Assembly (NCBI RefSeq): GCF_050587365.1
Contig: NZ_JBOBFV010000001.1
Span: 1,439,434 to 1,503,433 of the forward strand
DNA from: Plantibacter auratus
Lineage (GTDB): Bacteria; Actinomycetota; Actinomycetes; Actinomycetales; Microbacteriaceae
DNA: 64,000 nt
Direction of reading: 5' to 3'
Below, piece after piece: positions 40,122 to 49,600 of the stretch. The stretch's first letter is position 1; every line of letters starts with the position of its first letter. The notes under the pieces are model-generated. The model was not told where the DNA came from. It worked only from the letters and a program-made list of their open reading frames with translations, and ran no database searches. Both the position numbers and the translations under genes were made by a program.

Positions 40122-41626
40122 ACGGCATCCTCTCCTGGAGTGGTCGGCTTGGGCGCGCGACGGGACCCGATGGTCTCTCGGGCCCGCTGGACGAACCGTC
40201 GCGCGGTGCGGCGGTGGAAGAGCAGGAAGACCCCGACGCAGCTGAGGACGAAGGCGAGACCGCCGACGACGAGGTGGAGCAGGTCGGGGAGCCCGAGCAA
40301 CCCGATGCCGAGGTAGACCGCCGCGCCCCAGATGCTCGCGTGGACGGCCGGCAGCATGACGCCGAGCTGGGCGCGGATGCGGACACCCGTCAGCCGGCGC
40401 TGGATCGCGAGGAGCACGGGCGCGAGGACGAATCCGGCGATCGTGTACCCGGCTGCGACGCCGACGACGCCGAACTGCAGACCGATGACGATCCCGCCGA
40501 CCTGGAGCGCCGTGGCGAACAGCTCGTATCTGAGGTTCATCGAGGCGAACCCGAGGGCCTTCATGAGTGACGGGGTGATGTAGAACACCGTTTCGCGGGC
40601 GCCGCCCAGCGCCAGGATCGAGATGAGCACCGCGGCGGCGGCCCATTCAGGGCCGAGGACGGCCATCACGAGTTGGGGAGCCGCCGCGGAGATGAGCACC
40701 ATGATCGGGATGACGGTGGTCGCCAGCATCTCCGTCGCGTCGGTGAGCTGCCTGGCGATCCGGACCCGGTCGCCGGCGTTCCTGGAGAACACGGGGAAGA
40801 GCACCCGGTTGACGGTCTGCCCGATGAGCTGCACCGGGATGGACAGGACGCGGTAGGCCATCCCGTAGAACGCGAGTGAGGTGACGCCGAGGAAGCGTCC
40901 CACCAGGATGTTGTCGATGTTCCGCGAGAAGTACGCGATGCAGTTCGTCGCGAACACCTTGATGCTGTAACTCAACAGCATGCCCATGCTGCGGAACGCG
41001 AGGTTCGGAACCGGCCCGCGGAAGGCGATCAGGAGCACGACCGCGACGAGCGCATCGGTCACGAGGGTCTGGTAGACGGTGGCGAAGAAGTCGGCGCCGA
41101 GCAGTGCCGATGCGATACCGGCGATCGCGCCGATCACCGCGCCGACGACGTCGGCCACAGCGATGTGCTTGAACTGCAGCGTGCGGGACAGCATCGCACG
41201 AGGCACGACGGCGAGCGCCTTGAGCGGCAGGAGGACGCCCAGGATCCGCAGCACCTCCGCCAGCGCGTCGACGCGGAAGAAGTCCGCGATGACGGGGGCG
41301 AGGAACCACGTGAGGACGGCGAGGAGGACGGCGAGGAGGATGTTGAGGGTGGCGACCGCACCGGGTGCTCGTCGTTCCAGGGAGGGCCGCTGGATGAGCG
41401 CCGAGGAGAGGCCCTGGTCGAGCATCAACGTGGTCAGGGTGACGTAGATCGTAGCGGCGCTCACGACCCCGTAGCTCGACGGGCCGAGGATGCGAGCGAT
41501 CACCAGTGCGCTGGCGACCTGCGCGAGCTGCCGCAGGATGACGGCGGTGCCCGACCATTTCACGCCCTGCGCCGTCGTCTGGGGCGGTTTCCTGAGCCCG
41601 TCGTCAGCCGGGTCGGTCGCCGTCAC
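40118..41626 (-). CDS. Wzx-type polysaccharide flippase
   Basis: 502 residues with about 12-14 membrane helices and the MATE/MVF polysaccharide transporter pattern (GVKWSGTAVILRQLAQVASALVIARILGPSSYG at the N-terminus). It moves the lipid-linked repeating unit to the outer face for polymerisation. Starts at GTG 41626, overlapping the GT4 stop; the GT2 gene follows with ATGA. No Wzx-associated ligase in the same block; the polymerase candidate is 2.8 kb upstream. Confidence 0.9.
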   Translation of the reverse strand: MTATDPADDGLRKPPQTTAQGVKWSGTAVILRQLAQVASALVIARILGPSSYGVVSAATIYVTLTTLMLDQGLSSALIQRPSLERRAPGAVATLNILLAVLLAVLTWFLAPVIADFFRVDALAEVLRILGVLLPLKALAVVPRAMLSRTLQFKHIAVADVVGAVIGAIAGIASALLGADFFATVYQTLVTDALVAVVLLIAFRGPVPNLAFRSMGMLLSYSIKVFATNCIAYFSRNIDNILVGRFLGVTSLAFYGMAYRVLSIPVQLIGQTVNRVLFPVFSRNAGDRVRIARQLTDATEMLATTVIPIMVLISAAAPQLVMAVLGPEWAAAAVLISILALGGARETVFYITPSLMKALGFASMNLRYELFATALQVGGIVIGLQFGVVGVAAGYTIAGFVLAPVLLAIQRRLTGVRIRAQLGVMLPAVHASIWGAAVYLGIGLLGLPDLLHLVVGGLAFVLSCVGVFLLFHRRTARRFVQRARETIGSRRAPKPTTPGEDAV

Positions 41627-42783
41627 GACGCAGCCTCGACCCCACGGCCCCGACGCCCCTGGAGCGCCCGGGACACGGCGGCGCGCAGGTGTTCGCGGTA
41701 GGAGGCGGTGCTGTGGCGCTCGGTGGCGACCAGGGCGTCACGTTCTGCGGCCTCCCGCACGTCCGACCAACCCGTCGCGATGGACTCGATGGCGCTCGCG
41801 ATGGCGGACGCGTCACCGGGGGCGACGAAACGCGCGGATTCGTAGCCGGCGGCCGCCTCCCGCAGACCGGAGGTGTCGCTGACGACGACCGGGCGCGCAG
41901 CGAGCATCGCTTCGACTGCGGTGTTGCCGAAGGGCTCGTCGACGCGAGAGGAGACGACCATGACGTCGGCGGCACTGATCATCGGGTAGGCGTCGTCGAC
42001 GAACCCCTCGAAGGCGACACGCTCCTCGAGCCCGAGTGCACCGACCCGCTCGCGGAGCGCCTCCTCGAACCACTCGTACCCGGGGTAGACCGCGCCGACG
42101 AGGCTGAGCGACGCCGGCAGGGTCTCCGGGAGCCGTGCGATGGCCTCGACGACCACGTCCGGCCCTTTGCGCGCCGACAGGCGACCCACGTACACGACGC
42201 GGATGCCACCCTCGAGGGTGGGACGGGGGGCGTGGACGGTCCTGGGAGCGGTGACCCCGTTCAACACGATCTCGGAGCGTGCGGCCAGTGCTGGAAACAT
42301 CCGCTCCACGGTCCGCTGCGAGAAGCCACTGTTGTAGACGATGCGGTGGGCGAGATGGAGGGGGGCGGACAATGCGAACCGCGCCAGACGTCCCGCGCTG
42401 TCCTCCGCCTCGTGCACGTGCACCACGAGCGGGATGCGGGAGAGCCTCGCGATCACGTTGGCGATGGGAATGGTGACGGTGCTCACATAGACGACGGACG
42501 GTCGCACCCGACGGACGAGGCGCCGTCCGCGGAACACCCACACGATCGAGCGGCCCGCGAGTCGGACGAGCCCGACCGGTGACAGCATCGACTTGCGGAG
42601 CACAGGGAGGTCCGTGACCTCGACCTCCGCACCGATCCGACGCAGTTCGTCCACCAGTGGGCCGTCGGACGCGAGGACGACCGTGACCGGCACGTCCCGC
42701 TCCGTATAGGCGGCGACGCTCTCCAGCAGCACCCGGTCGGAGCCGTAGAGCTCCGCGCTCGGGTGCATGACCATGACTCTCAT
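41623..42783 (-). CDS. Family-4 glycosyltransferase
   Basis: 386 residues. Starts MRVMVMHPSAELYGSDRVLLE, a GT4/GT1 Rossmann start with the early GSD loop, and ends with the UDP/GDP-sugar site VVYVGRLSARKGPDVVVEA and the EPFGNTAVEAMLAARPVVVSD E-x7-E motif. ATG 42783 is one of three near ATG codons; the first methionine was chosen. Divergent from the Wzz-like gene across 206 bases. It precedes the flippase in the same operon. Confidence 0.88.
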   Translation of the reverse strand: MRVMVMHPSAELYGSDRVLLESVAAYTERDVPVTVVLASDGPLVDELRRIGAEVEVTDLPVLRKSMLSPVGLVRLAGRSIVWVFRGRRLVRRVRPSVVYVSTVTIPIANVIARLSRIPLVVHVHEAEDSAGRLARFALSAPLHLAHRIVYNSGFSQRTVERMFPALAARSEIVLNGVTAPRTVHAPRPTLEGGIRVVYVGRLSARKGPDVVVEAIARLPETLPASLSLVGAVYPGYEWFEEALRERVGALGLEERVAFEGFVDDAYPMISAADVMVVSSRVDEPFGNTAVEAMLAARPVVVSDTSGLREAAAGYESARFVAPGDASAIASAIESIATGWSDVREAAERDALVATERHSTASYREHLRAAVSRALQGRRGRGVEAAS

Positions 42784-42989
42784 CGAGCCGACCCCATCTC
42801 GTCGCAGCGTGTTGCGAGCGGGCACCCAGGCCCAGGTCACGCTTCGGGTGCGAACGGGGCGGCGGAGACAAACGGGTACACGCTGGATTCAGCGTACCGG
42901 ACTGCGGACGTCCCGCACCGCTCACGGCGTTCGGTCCTCGGAGAACGCCGTAAGATGCGATGCAGGCCCGACCACCCAGGAGACCACCC

Positions 42990-44423
42990 GTGACTTTGCT
43001 CGGATACGTACGCGCCATCGTGACCGGGTGGTGGATCGTCGCCATCGCGCTCATCGCGGGCCTCGGCCTCGCAATGGTCTACAACTCGATCAGCACCCCG
43101 GTCTACGCGAGCAGCGTCAAGTTCTTCGTGTCCACCCAGACCGACGTGGGCGGTTCGGCGCTTGCCGCGGACGAGTTCGCGCAGCGTCGCATCAACTCCT
43201 ACGTGCAGCTGCTCACGAGCGAGTCGATGGCTCGTCAGATCATCGAGTCGAGCGGGGTCGACCTCACGGTCGCCGAGGTCTCCTCACGGATCAACGCCTA
43301 CTCCGACCCGGAGACCGTCCTGCTGGGCGTGGAGGTGCAGGACACCGACAAGGACCGGTCCTTCGCGCTCGCGCGCGCCGTCGCCGACCAGTTCGGTCAA
43401 CTCGTCTCCACGCTCGACAACCGCGGTGATGCCGAGCTTGCGAACGTCAAGTTGAACGTGGTCTCCGGTCCGACGCTCAACGAGGACGCGATCTCACCGA
43501 AGAAGCCTCTGAACCTCGCGCTCGGGGCCATCGTCGGACTCGCTCTCGGAGCCACGATCGCCATCGTCCGCAAGACGAGCCGCCGGGCGATCGGGACCGC
43601 CACCGAGCTCGAGGACGCCCTCGAACTGCCCGTGCTCGCGAGCATCCCGCGGGTCCGCACCCGCGGACTCCTCGCCGGGCGGGCGGCGGACGGCCATCAT
43701 CCCGCCGGCCAGCTCGACCGGCCGGTCGAGCGTCTCGTCGCGGGTCTCGGCCTGGACGTGGCGAAGCCACGGCAGCAGGTGATCCAAGTCTCCAGCGCCC
43801 ATGCGGGCGACGGGCGGTCGCTCGTCGCAGGCTCCCTCGGGCTGTCCCTGACCCGGTTCCACTCGACCGTGGTGATCGTCGACGCCGATCTCGCCCATCC
43901 GGCGCTCAGCGCGGCCTTCGGCCTCTCCGAGTCACCGGGCCTCGGCGAGTACCTCGCCGGAGAGGCGGAGGTGTCCGACATCATCGCTGAGACCTCCACC
44001 CCGGGCCTGCTCGTCATCCCGGCGGGCCGTGCGCACCTCGACGCCGCTCAGGGGTTCGCCTCGACCCGGTTCGCGCAGCTGGTCGAGCACATCAGGGCGA
44101 ACTGCGACCTGGCCGTCATCGACACCGCTCCGCTGTTGCCCCGCATCGACGCCTCGCTAATCGGTCGGCTCTCGGACGGCGCGGTCCTCGTGGTCGGTCG
44201 CGACCGGGCGACCAAGCCGCAGCTCCTGAGCGGCATGGAGGCGCTCGCGCCGGCCGGCACCCTGGTCCTCGGTTCCGTGCTCAACTCGTCTCCACGTCCG
44301 TCCAGGCGCCACGGGGGCGCCCATGCACGTCGGATGGACGAGCAGCTTCGCTCCCTCATCGGCCAGCGTGGCGGAGACGAGCGACCGAAGACGACGGCCC
44401 GGACCGCTCGCGCCGAACCGTAA
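42990..44423 (+). CDS. Wzz/BY-kinase-like protein with degenerate Walker A
   Basis: 477 residues from GTG 42990 (AGGAG upstream). Wzz part: membrane helix about 12-35, periplasmic domain, second helix near 180. The cytoplasmic BY-kinase-like part has HAGDGRSLVAGSLGLSL where the normal motif is GxGK[ST]T: the lysine is replaced by arginine. Walker A' IVDADLAHP and Walker B AVIDTAP are present. The C-terminus has no tyrosine at all, so no tyrosine cluster exists. It should set polysaccharide chain length, but as a kinase it is probably inactive or atypical. Confidence 0.82.
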   Translation: MTLLGYVRAIVTGWWIVAIALIAGLGLAMVYNSISTPVYASSVKFFVSTQTDVGGSALAADEFAQRRINSYVQLLTSESMARQIIESSGVDLTVAEVSSRINAYSDPETVLLGVEVQDTDKDRSFALARAVADQFGQLVSTLDNRGDAELANVKLNVVSGPTLNEDAISPKKPLNLALGAIVGLALGATIAIVRKTSRRAIGTATELEDALELPVLASIPRVRTRGLLAGRAADGHHPAGQLDRPVERLVAGLGLDVAKPRQQVIQVSSAHAGDGRSLVAGSLGLSLTRFHSTVVIVDADLAHPALSAAFGLSESPGLGEYLAGEAEVSDIIAETSTPGLLVIPAGRAHLDAAQGFASTRFAQLVEHIRANCDLAVIDTAPLLPRIDASLIGRLSDGAVLVVGRDRATKPQLLSGMEALAPAGTLVLGSVLNSSPRPSRRHGGAHARRMDEQLRSLIGQRGGDERPKTTARTARAEP

Positions 44424-44437
44424 GCCGCGATCCGCCC

Positions 44438-45796
44438 ATGACCCAACTCATCCTCTGGATCCTGGTCTGCCTGGCGGTGGCGCTCGTCCTGCGCGACCGC
44501 CCGATGGCGAGCGTCGCCATGGCGGTCTCACTCTGGTTCCTCGTCCCGACCGTCGGCGGATACGTGCTGACCGGCCAGGCGAGCGGAGGGCTGGCGTTCC
44601 ATCCGGCCACCTGGCTGGTCATCGCCACCGTCGCGATGCAGGTGATCCACAACGGACCGCGGCTCGCCCAGGTGGTCGCCGAGCACGTCGTGGTGTTCCT
44701 CGCGCTCGGGCTCGTCGTGTCGGTCGCGTTCGTCACGACCCGGTTCAGCAGCTACGGCGGCGGCATGAATCTGCTGGTCGACCAGATCCTCGTGCCCGTA
44801 TTGCTCCTGCTCCTCATCCTCGAGGGTGCCGACCGCCGGTGGCTGTTGCGGCTCCGTGATCTGATCATCCTCCTCACCACCGTCGCCGTCGCCGTCGCGA
44901 TCGCGCAGTGGATCGTGAAGGAACCGATCGTCTATGCGGCAGGCTTCGAGTCCCAGTACTGGTTCAACCCCGTCCACGACCGGTGGATGGGCACCCTGGA
45001 CCAACCGCTCGCGCTGTCCCTCGCCGTCTGCGTCGTGACCCCGCTCCTCGCCGGTGTGCGCCACTGGTGGCTCCGGCTGCCGCTGCTGGCCGTGATGTTC
45101 GTCGGCGTCCTCGTGTCGCAGTCGCGCCTCGGGCTCATCGTCATGATCGTCGGCGCCCTGTACGTGGTCGGGATGTCGACGAAGAGTGCCGCCGCACGAC
45201 TCGTCGGCATGGTGCTCGCCTCCGTCGCGATCGTCGCGACCGCCCTCTCACCCCTCGCGGCCGGCGTCCTCGATCGTGTCCAGGACGACACGGGGTCCAC
45301 CCGTGCCCGGCTCCTCGCCCTCGATTTCTTCGCCCGGGAATGGCCGGACTTCCTGCTGACGGGGCAGGGGATCTCCTCCAGCTACCGGATCGGGTCGGCG
45401 GCCGGCCTCGGCACCAGCCTCGAGAGTGCCGTGCTCATGTACTCGATCGACATCGGGATCGTGTTCGCGCTGCTGTACTTCGGGACGATGGTCGCACTGC
45501 TCGTGACCGCTCGACGATGGGTCTCGATGCCCGGGGTCATGCTGGCCGGTGCGATCGCGGTCATCATCCCCCAGACGTACAGCTCACTCGCCACCCGTTC
45601 CGTCGCCGGCATCGTGCTCTGGGCGGTCATCGGCATCGCCGTCGCGGATGCGACGATCGGCCGCCGGACGGCTCTCGCGCTCAGGCCACCCAGGGTCGTC
45701 GTCGCCCGACACGCCTCCCGGCGGTCCGCTCAGGTGCCGGTCCGCCTCGCTCCGCGATCGATGCCGGTGAGGACGGCTCGGTCCTCCGGTCCGTAG
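44438..45796 (+). CDS. Wzy/O-antigen ligase-like polysaccharide polymerase
   Basis: 452 residues with about ten membrane helices, beginning 14 bases after the Wzz-like gene. It has the large periplasmic loop and the VGVLVSQSRLGLIVMIV-type motif of the RfaL/Wzy superfamily (arginine-rich end of helix). It should join repeating units or ligate the chain to its anchor. The C-terminus is basic, long and unconserved (SMPVRTARSSGP). Its 3' end overlaps the convergent glycosyltransferase gene by 67 bases. Confidence 0.82.
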   Translation: MTQLILWILVCLAVALVLRDRPMASVAMAVSLWFLVPTVGGYVLTGQASGGLAFHPATWLVIATVAMQVIHNGPRLAQVVAEHVVVFLALGLVVSVAFVTTRFSSYGGGMNLLVDQILVPVLLLLLILEGADRRWLLRLRDLIILLTTVAVAVAIAQWIVKEPIVYAAGFESQYWFNPVHDRWMGTLDQPLALSLAVCVVTPLLAGVRHWWLRLPLLAVMFVGVLVSQSRLGLIVMIVGALYVVGMSTKSAAARLVGMVLASVAIVATALSPLAAGVLDRVQDDTGSTRARLLALDFFAREWPDFLLTGQGISSSYRIGSAAGLGTSLESAVLMYSIDIGIVFALLYFGTMVALLVTARRWVSMPGVMLAGAIAVIIPQTYSSLATRSVAGIVLWAVIGIAVADATIGRRTALALRPPRVVVARHASRRSAQVPVRLAPRSMPVRTARSSGP

Positions 45797-46653
45797 ACCC
45801 GGTCGATGGCGTCGTCGTTCCCGGTTCCCGCCACATTGTCCGCACGCAGGCTGATCACCTGGGTTCCTGGGACGGTGAGGAAGTGCACGGCCTTGTCGCG
45901 GACCTGGGCGACCGGCACGCCGGCGCGCAGGGCGATCGCGTGCAGCCAGATGTCGTCGGCCTTGGGCGTCACGGTCTCGAAGGCACGCCCGGCTCCGTGG
46001 AGCGCGTCGAGCATACGTGGCGGGTACAGGACACCCGAGACGCCGAGGGCGAAGTTCGCCGGGGACGGTGCGGTGTCGGATGCCGACGGCCACGATCCGT
46101 AGGGCGCGAAGCGTCCGTCGTCGTCCAGTCGCACCACCCGTGCCCAGTAGCAGTGGATCGTGTCGGGGCGCGTTCGGCCCGCCTCGAGCAGGTCTGCGAG
46201 CCATCGACGGGGGTAGATGATGTCGTCGTCGGCCGTCACGAGCGGTACCGACCGATCCGGCGTCGATTCGACGTACGGCCAGTATTTCGTGTGGGGGCCG
46301 AGGTTGTCGGCGAGACGCACCTCGAGCCCACGCCGCTGCAGACGTCGGAGCTGCGGCGTGGACCGTTCCAGAGCGTCAGCGTCGTCGAGCCAGAGGATGA
46401 TCCGGCGAGGGCGGACCACGCCGCGTCCGATCGACTCGATGGTGGTGTGCACAGCGTCGATCCGCACGCCGTAGCTCGTCAGCGAGACGACGGCATCGCC
46501 GTCTCCGAGCAGCGAGGACCGACGCGTTGCTTCGAGCGCGCCGAGGGTGATCGTGTCGAGGCGCGCCACGAGGTGCTTGAGACGCTTGCGAGCGCGGCGC
46601 AGCGCGCCGCCACCCTTCGGTGACGACGCGTGGCCGGTGGAGACGGCGCTCAT
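45730..46653 (-). CDS. Glycosyltransferase-like protein with DDD motif
   Basis: 307 residues from ATG 46653. Pattern VVSLTSYGVRIDAVHTTIESI, RIILWLDDAD, TKYWPYVE, LVTADDDIIYPRRWLADLL and TPKADDIWLHAIA is typical of a GT-A family of unnamed polysaccharide glycosyltransferases (ADDD metal site at about 155). It uses a nucleotide sugar to extend the chain. It is transcribed away from the polymerase and 10 bases after the large surface protein gene, whose stop precedes its start on the same strand. Confidence 0.8.
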   Translation of the reverse strand: MSAVSTGHASSPKGGGALRRARKRLKHLVARLDTITLGALEATRRSSLLGDGDAVVSLTSYGVRIDAVHTTIESIGRGVVRPRRIILWLDDADALERSTPQLRRLQRRGLEVRLADNLGPHTKYWPYVESTPDRSVPLVTADDDIIYPRRWLADLLEAGRTRPDTIHCYWARVVRLDDDGRFAPYGSWPSASDTAPSPANFALGVSGVLYPPRMLDALHGAGRAFETVTPKADDIWLHAIALRAGVPVAQVRDKAVHFLTVPGTQVISLRADNVAGTGNDDAIDRVYGPEDRAVLTGIDRGARRTGT

Positions 46654-46663
46654 CGGGCCGCGC

Positions 46664-49600
46664 TCACTGGACGGGCCGAGCGACGAGGCTGTCGAACGAC
46701 ACGGACACCGGGAAGTTGGTCGAGCTGCCACTCAGGTACGCGACGAGCGCGACGGTCCCGGGCCCCTGCAACTCGGCCGATGCGTCGGTCGCGGTCGTCT
46801 GCCAGGCGGCCGGCTCGGCGGAGGCCGCAGCCCAGACCTTGGCGCTGATGGTCGACGTCCCGCTCCCCGTCACCTGCACGCGCACGGTGTACTCCGTGGC
46901 AGGAGCGAACACCCCGGCCACGGCGACCGTCTTCAGGGTGGTCTCCGCACCCGCGACCGTCTTCGTGACGTAGAGGGTCATCGCGCCGTTGGAAGCGACC
47001 TTGACCTTCGCCCGGTAGTCGTTCCCCGGGGACACCTGGCGGCCAGCGAGGGAGACGAAGGCGCCTCCACCGTCGGGCAGCTTGTCCAGGGAGAAGTTGA
47101 CGGTGGCGTCCGTGCTCTGCGCCGAGACACCGGCCAGGTACGCGCTCACTCCGGCGCCGGCCTTCGTGAGCTTGAGCACGCCCTTGCCAGCCGCCACGGA
47201 CGCGTTGGCCGCTCCCCCGGTGACCGTCCAGGCACCACCCGTGTCGGCGTTGCCGAAGCCGCCGGCCTGGGTGCGCTCGAACGTGTCGGCAGCGAACTTG
47301 GCTGCCGGGTCCACCGGCGGGTCGACCGGCGGGGTCACCGGGGCGGTCACGGTCGCGACACTCGTGACGGTGCCTGTGGCACCGACGTTGTCCGTCACCG
47401 TGAGCCGCACCGTGTAGGAACCTGCCGCGGCATAGGTGTGCGTCGCGGTTGCACCGGTCGCGGTCCCGCCGTCTCCGAAGTCCCAGGCGTAGGAGGCCAG
47501 CGTCCCGTCACTGTCGCTCGACGTGGAGCCGTCGACACTCAGCACGAGGTCCGCAGCCGACTGGGTGAACGCGGCCACCGGGGCGACGTTCGCGACCGGT
47601 GGGGTCGTCGGGGCACCGACGGGCACCGCCGTCAGACTGTCGAACGCCACGGAGACCGGGAAGTTGGCCGAGCTGGCGCTCAGGTAGGTCATGACCCCGA
47701 CGGTTCCCGCTGCCTGGAGGACGGCCGTGGTGTCGCTCGTCGTCGTCTGCCAGCTCGTCGGCTCGGCAGTGGCGGTGCGCCACGCCTTCGCGTTGACCGT
47801 GGTCGCGTTGGCGCCGTCGACCTGGACACGGATGGTGTACTCCGTGCCGACCGTGTAGGTGCCTGCAAGGGCGACGGTCTTCAGCGTGGTCTCCGCGCCG
47901 CCCACCGTTCGGGTGATGTAAAGGGTCATCGCGCCGTTCGACGCCACCTTCACCTTCGCCCGGTAGTCGTTGCCTGCGGACACCTGGCGTCCGGCGAGCG
48001 AGACGAATGCCCCGCCGCCGTCAGCCACCTTGTCCAGGCGGAAGACGACGCTGGCGTCGGTCGAGGTCGACGAGACGCCCGAGAGCGACCCGTTCACGCC
48101 TGCCCCGCCCTTGGTGAGCTTCAGCACACCCTTGCCGCCGGTGACGGTGGCGTTCGCGGCACCTCCGGTGATCGACCAGGTGCCGCCGCTGTCCGCCGTG
48201 CCGAAGCCACCCGTCACCGAGCGCGTGAACGAGTCGTTCGCGAGCGAGGTCGGGGTGACCGGTGCGGTGACGGTCACGCTGCGCGTGGTCGAGTTCGTCG
48301 CACCGCCGTTGTCGGTCACCGTCAGCGTGACCGTGTAGGTCCCGGCGGCGGCGTAGCTGTGCGAGGCCGTGGCTCCGGTCGCCGTCCCGCTGTCGCCGAA
48401 GTTCCAGGCGTAGGACGCGATGGTGCCGTCGCTGTCGGTCGAGGTGGAGCCGTCGACCGCGACGACGAGGCCGCTCGGCGTCGCCGTGAAGGCGGCCGTC
48501 GGAGCGACGTTGGCGGGAGCCGCGACGGTCACGACGGAGGTGCTGCTGCCCGTCAGGCCGTCGTTGTCCGTCACCGTGTGCGTGACCGTGAAGCTTCCGG
48601 CGGCGGCGTAGGTGTGCGAGACCGTGGCTCCGGTGCCGGTCTGACCGTCGCCGAAGTTCCAGGCGTGCGACACGATCGTGCCGTCGCCGTCGGTCGAGGT
48701 CGAACCGTCGAGGCTCACCGCGAGACCGGCGGCCGACTGCGTGAAGTGCGACGTCGGCGCGACGAGGACCGGCGCGCTGACGACGATGGTCTGGGTGACC
48801 TCGCCGATCGCGCCCTGGTCGTCCGTCACCGTGAGCTTGGCCTGGTAGCTGCCCGCGGCCGTGTAGGTGTGCGACGTGGTGGCGCCCGTGCCGGTCGTGC
48901 CGTCACCGAAGTTCCAGGCGAAGGACGCGATCGAGCCGTCAGGATCCGTCGACGCCGAAGCGTCGAAGGCGACCGTCAGGTTCTGCGCGGACGGACTGTA
49001 GGCGGCGGTCGGAGCGACGTTCGGGAGCTTCGTCGTGACGGAGCCGGTCGTGGTCGCCGTCGCGCCCCGGTTGTCGGTGACGGTGAGGGTCACGGTGTGC
49101 GCACCGGCCGTCGTGTAGTCGTGGCTCGGCGTCACGCCGGTCCCCGTCGTCCCGTCGCCGAAGTCCCAGGCGTAGGACGCGATGGTGCCGTCCTGGTCCG
49201 CCGAGGCGGAGGCGTCGAACTGCGCGTGCAGGTCGACGGCGGTACCGGTGAACGATGCGGTCGGAGCGACGTTCGGCACCACGCCCGTCCCGAGTTCCCA
49301 GTGGTTCTGGACCTGGGCGTTCGTGAGCGGCGTCGGGTAGACGGCGACCTCGTCGAGCGTCCCGGAGAAGAACGGGTCGGTGCCGTTCCACACGTTGTCA
49401 CCGGCGATCCGCCAGTAGCCCGCGTAGTCCTGCGCACCCGTCTGTGGGTTGGTGCCCTGCAGCGCCCCGTCCACGTAGAGCTTCATCCCGTCGCTCGACT
49501 GCTCGGCCACGAGGTGGTGCCAGGCACCGTTGTTGAGGCCGGCGACCGAGGTGATCGTGTTCGTCTGGCCCGTCCAGGTCCCGAAGGTCAACGCACCGTT

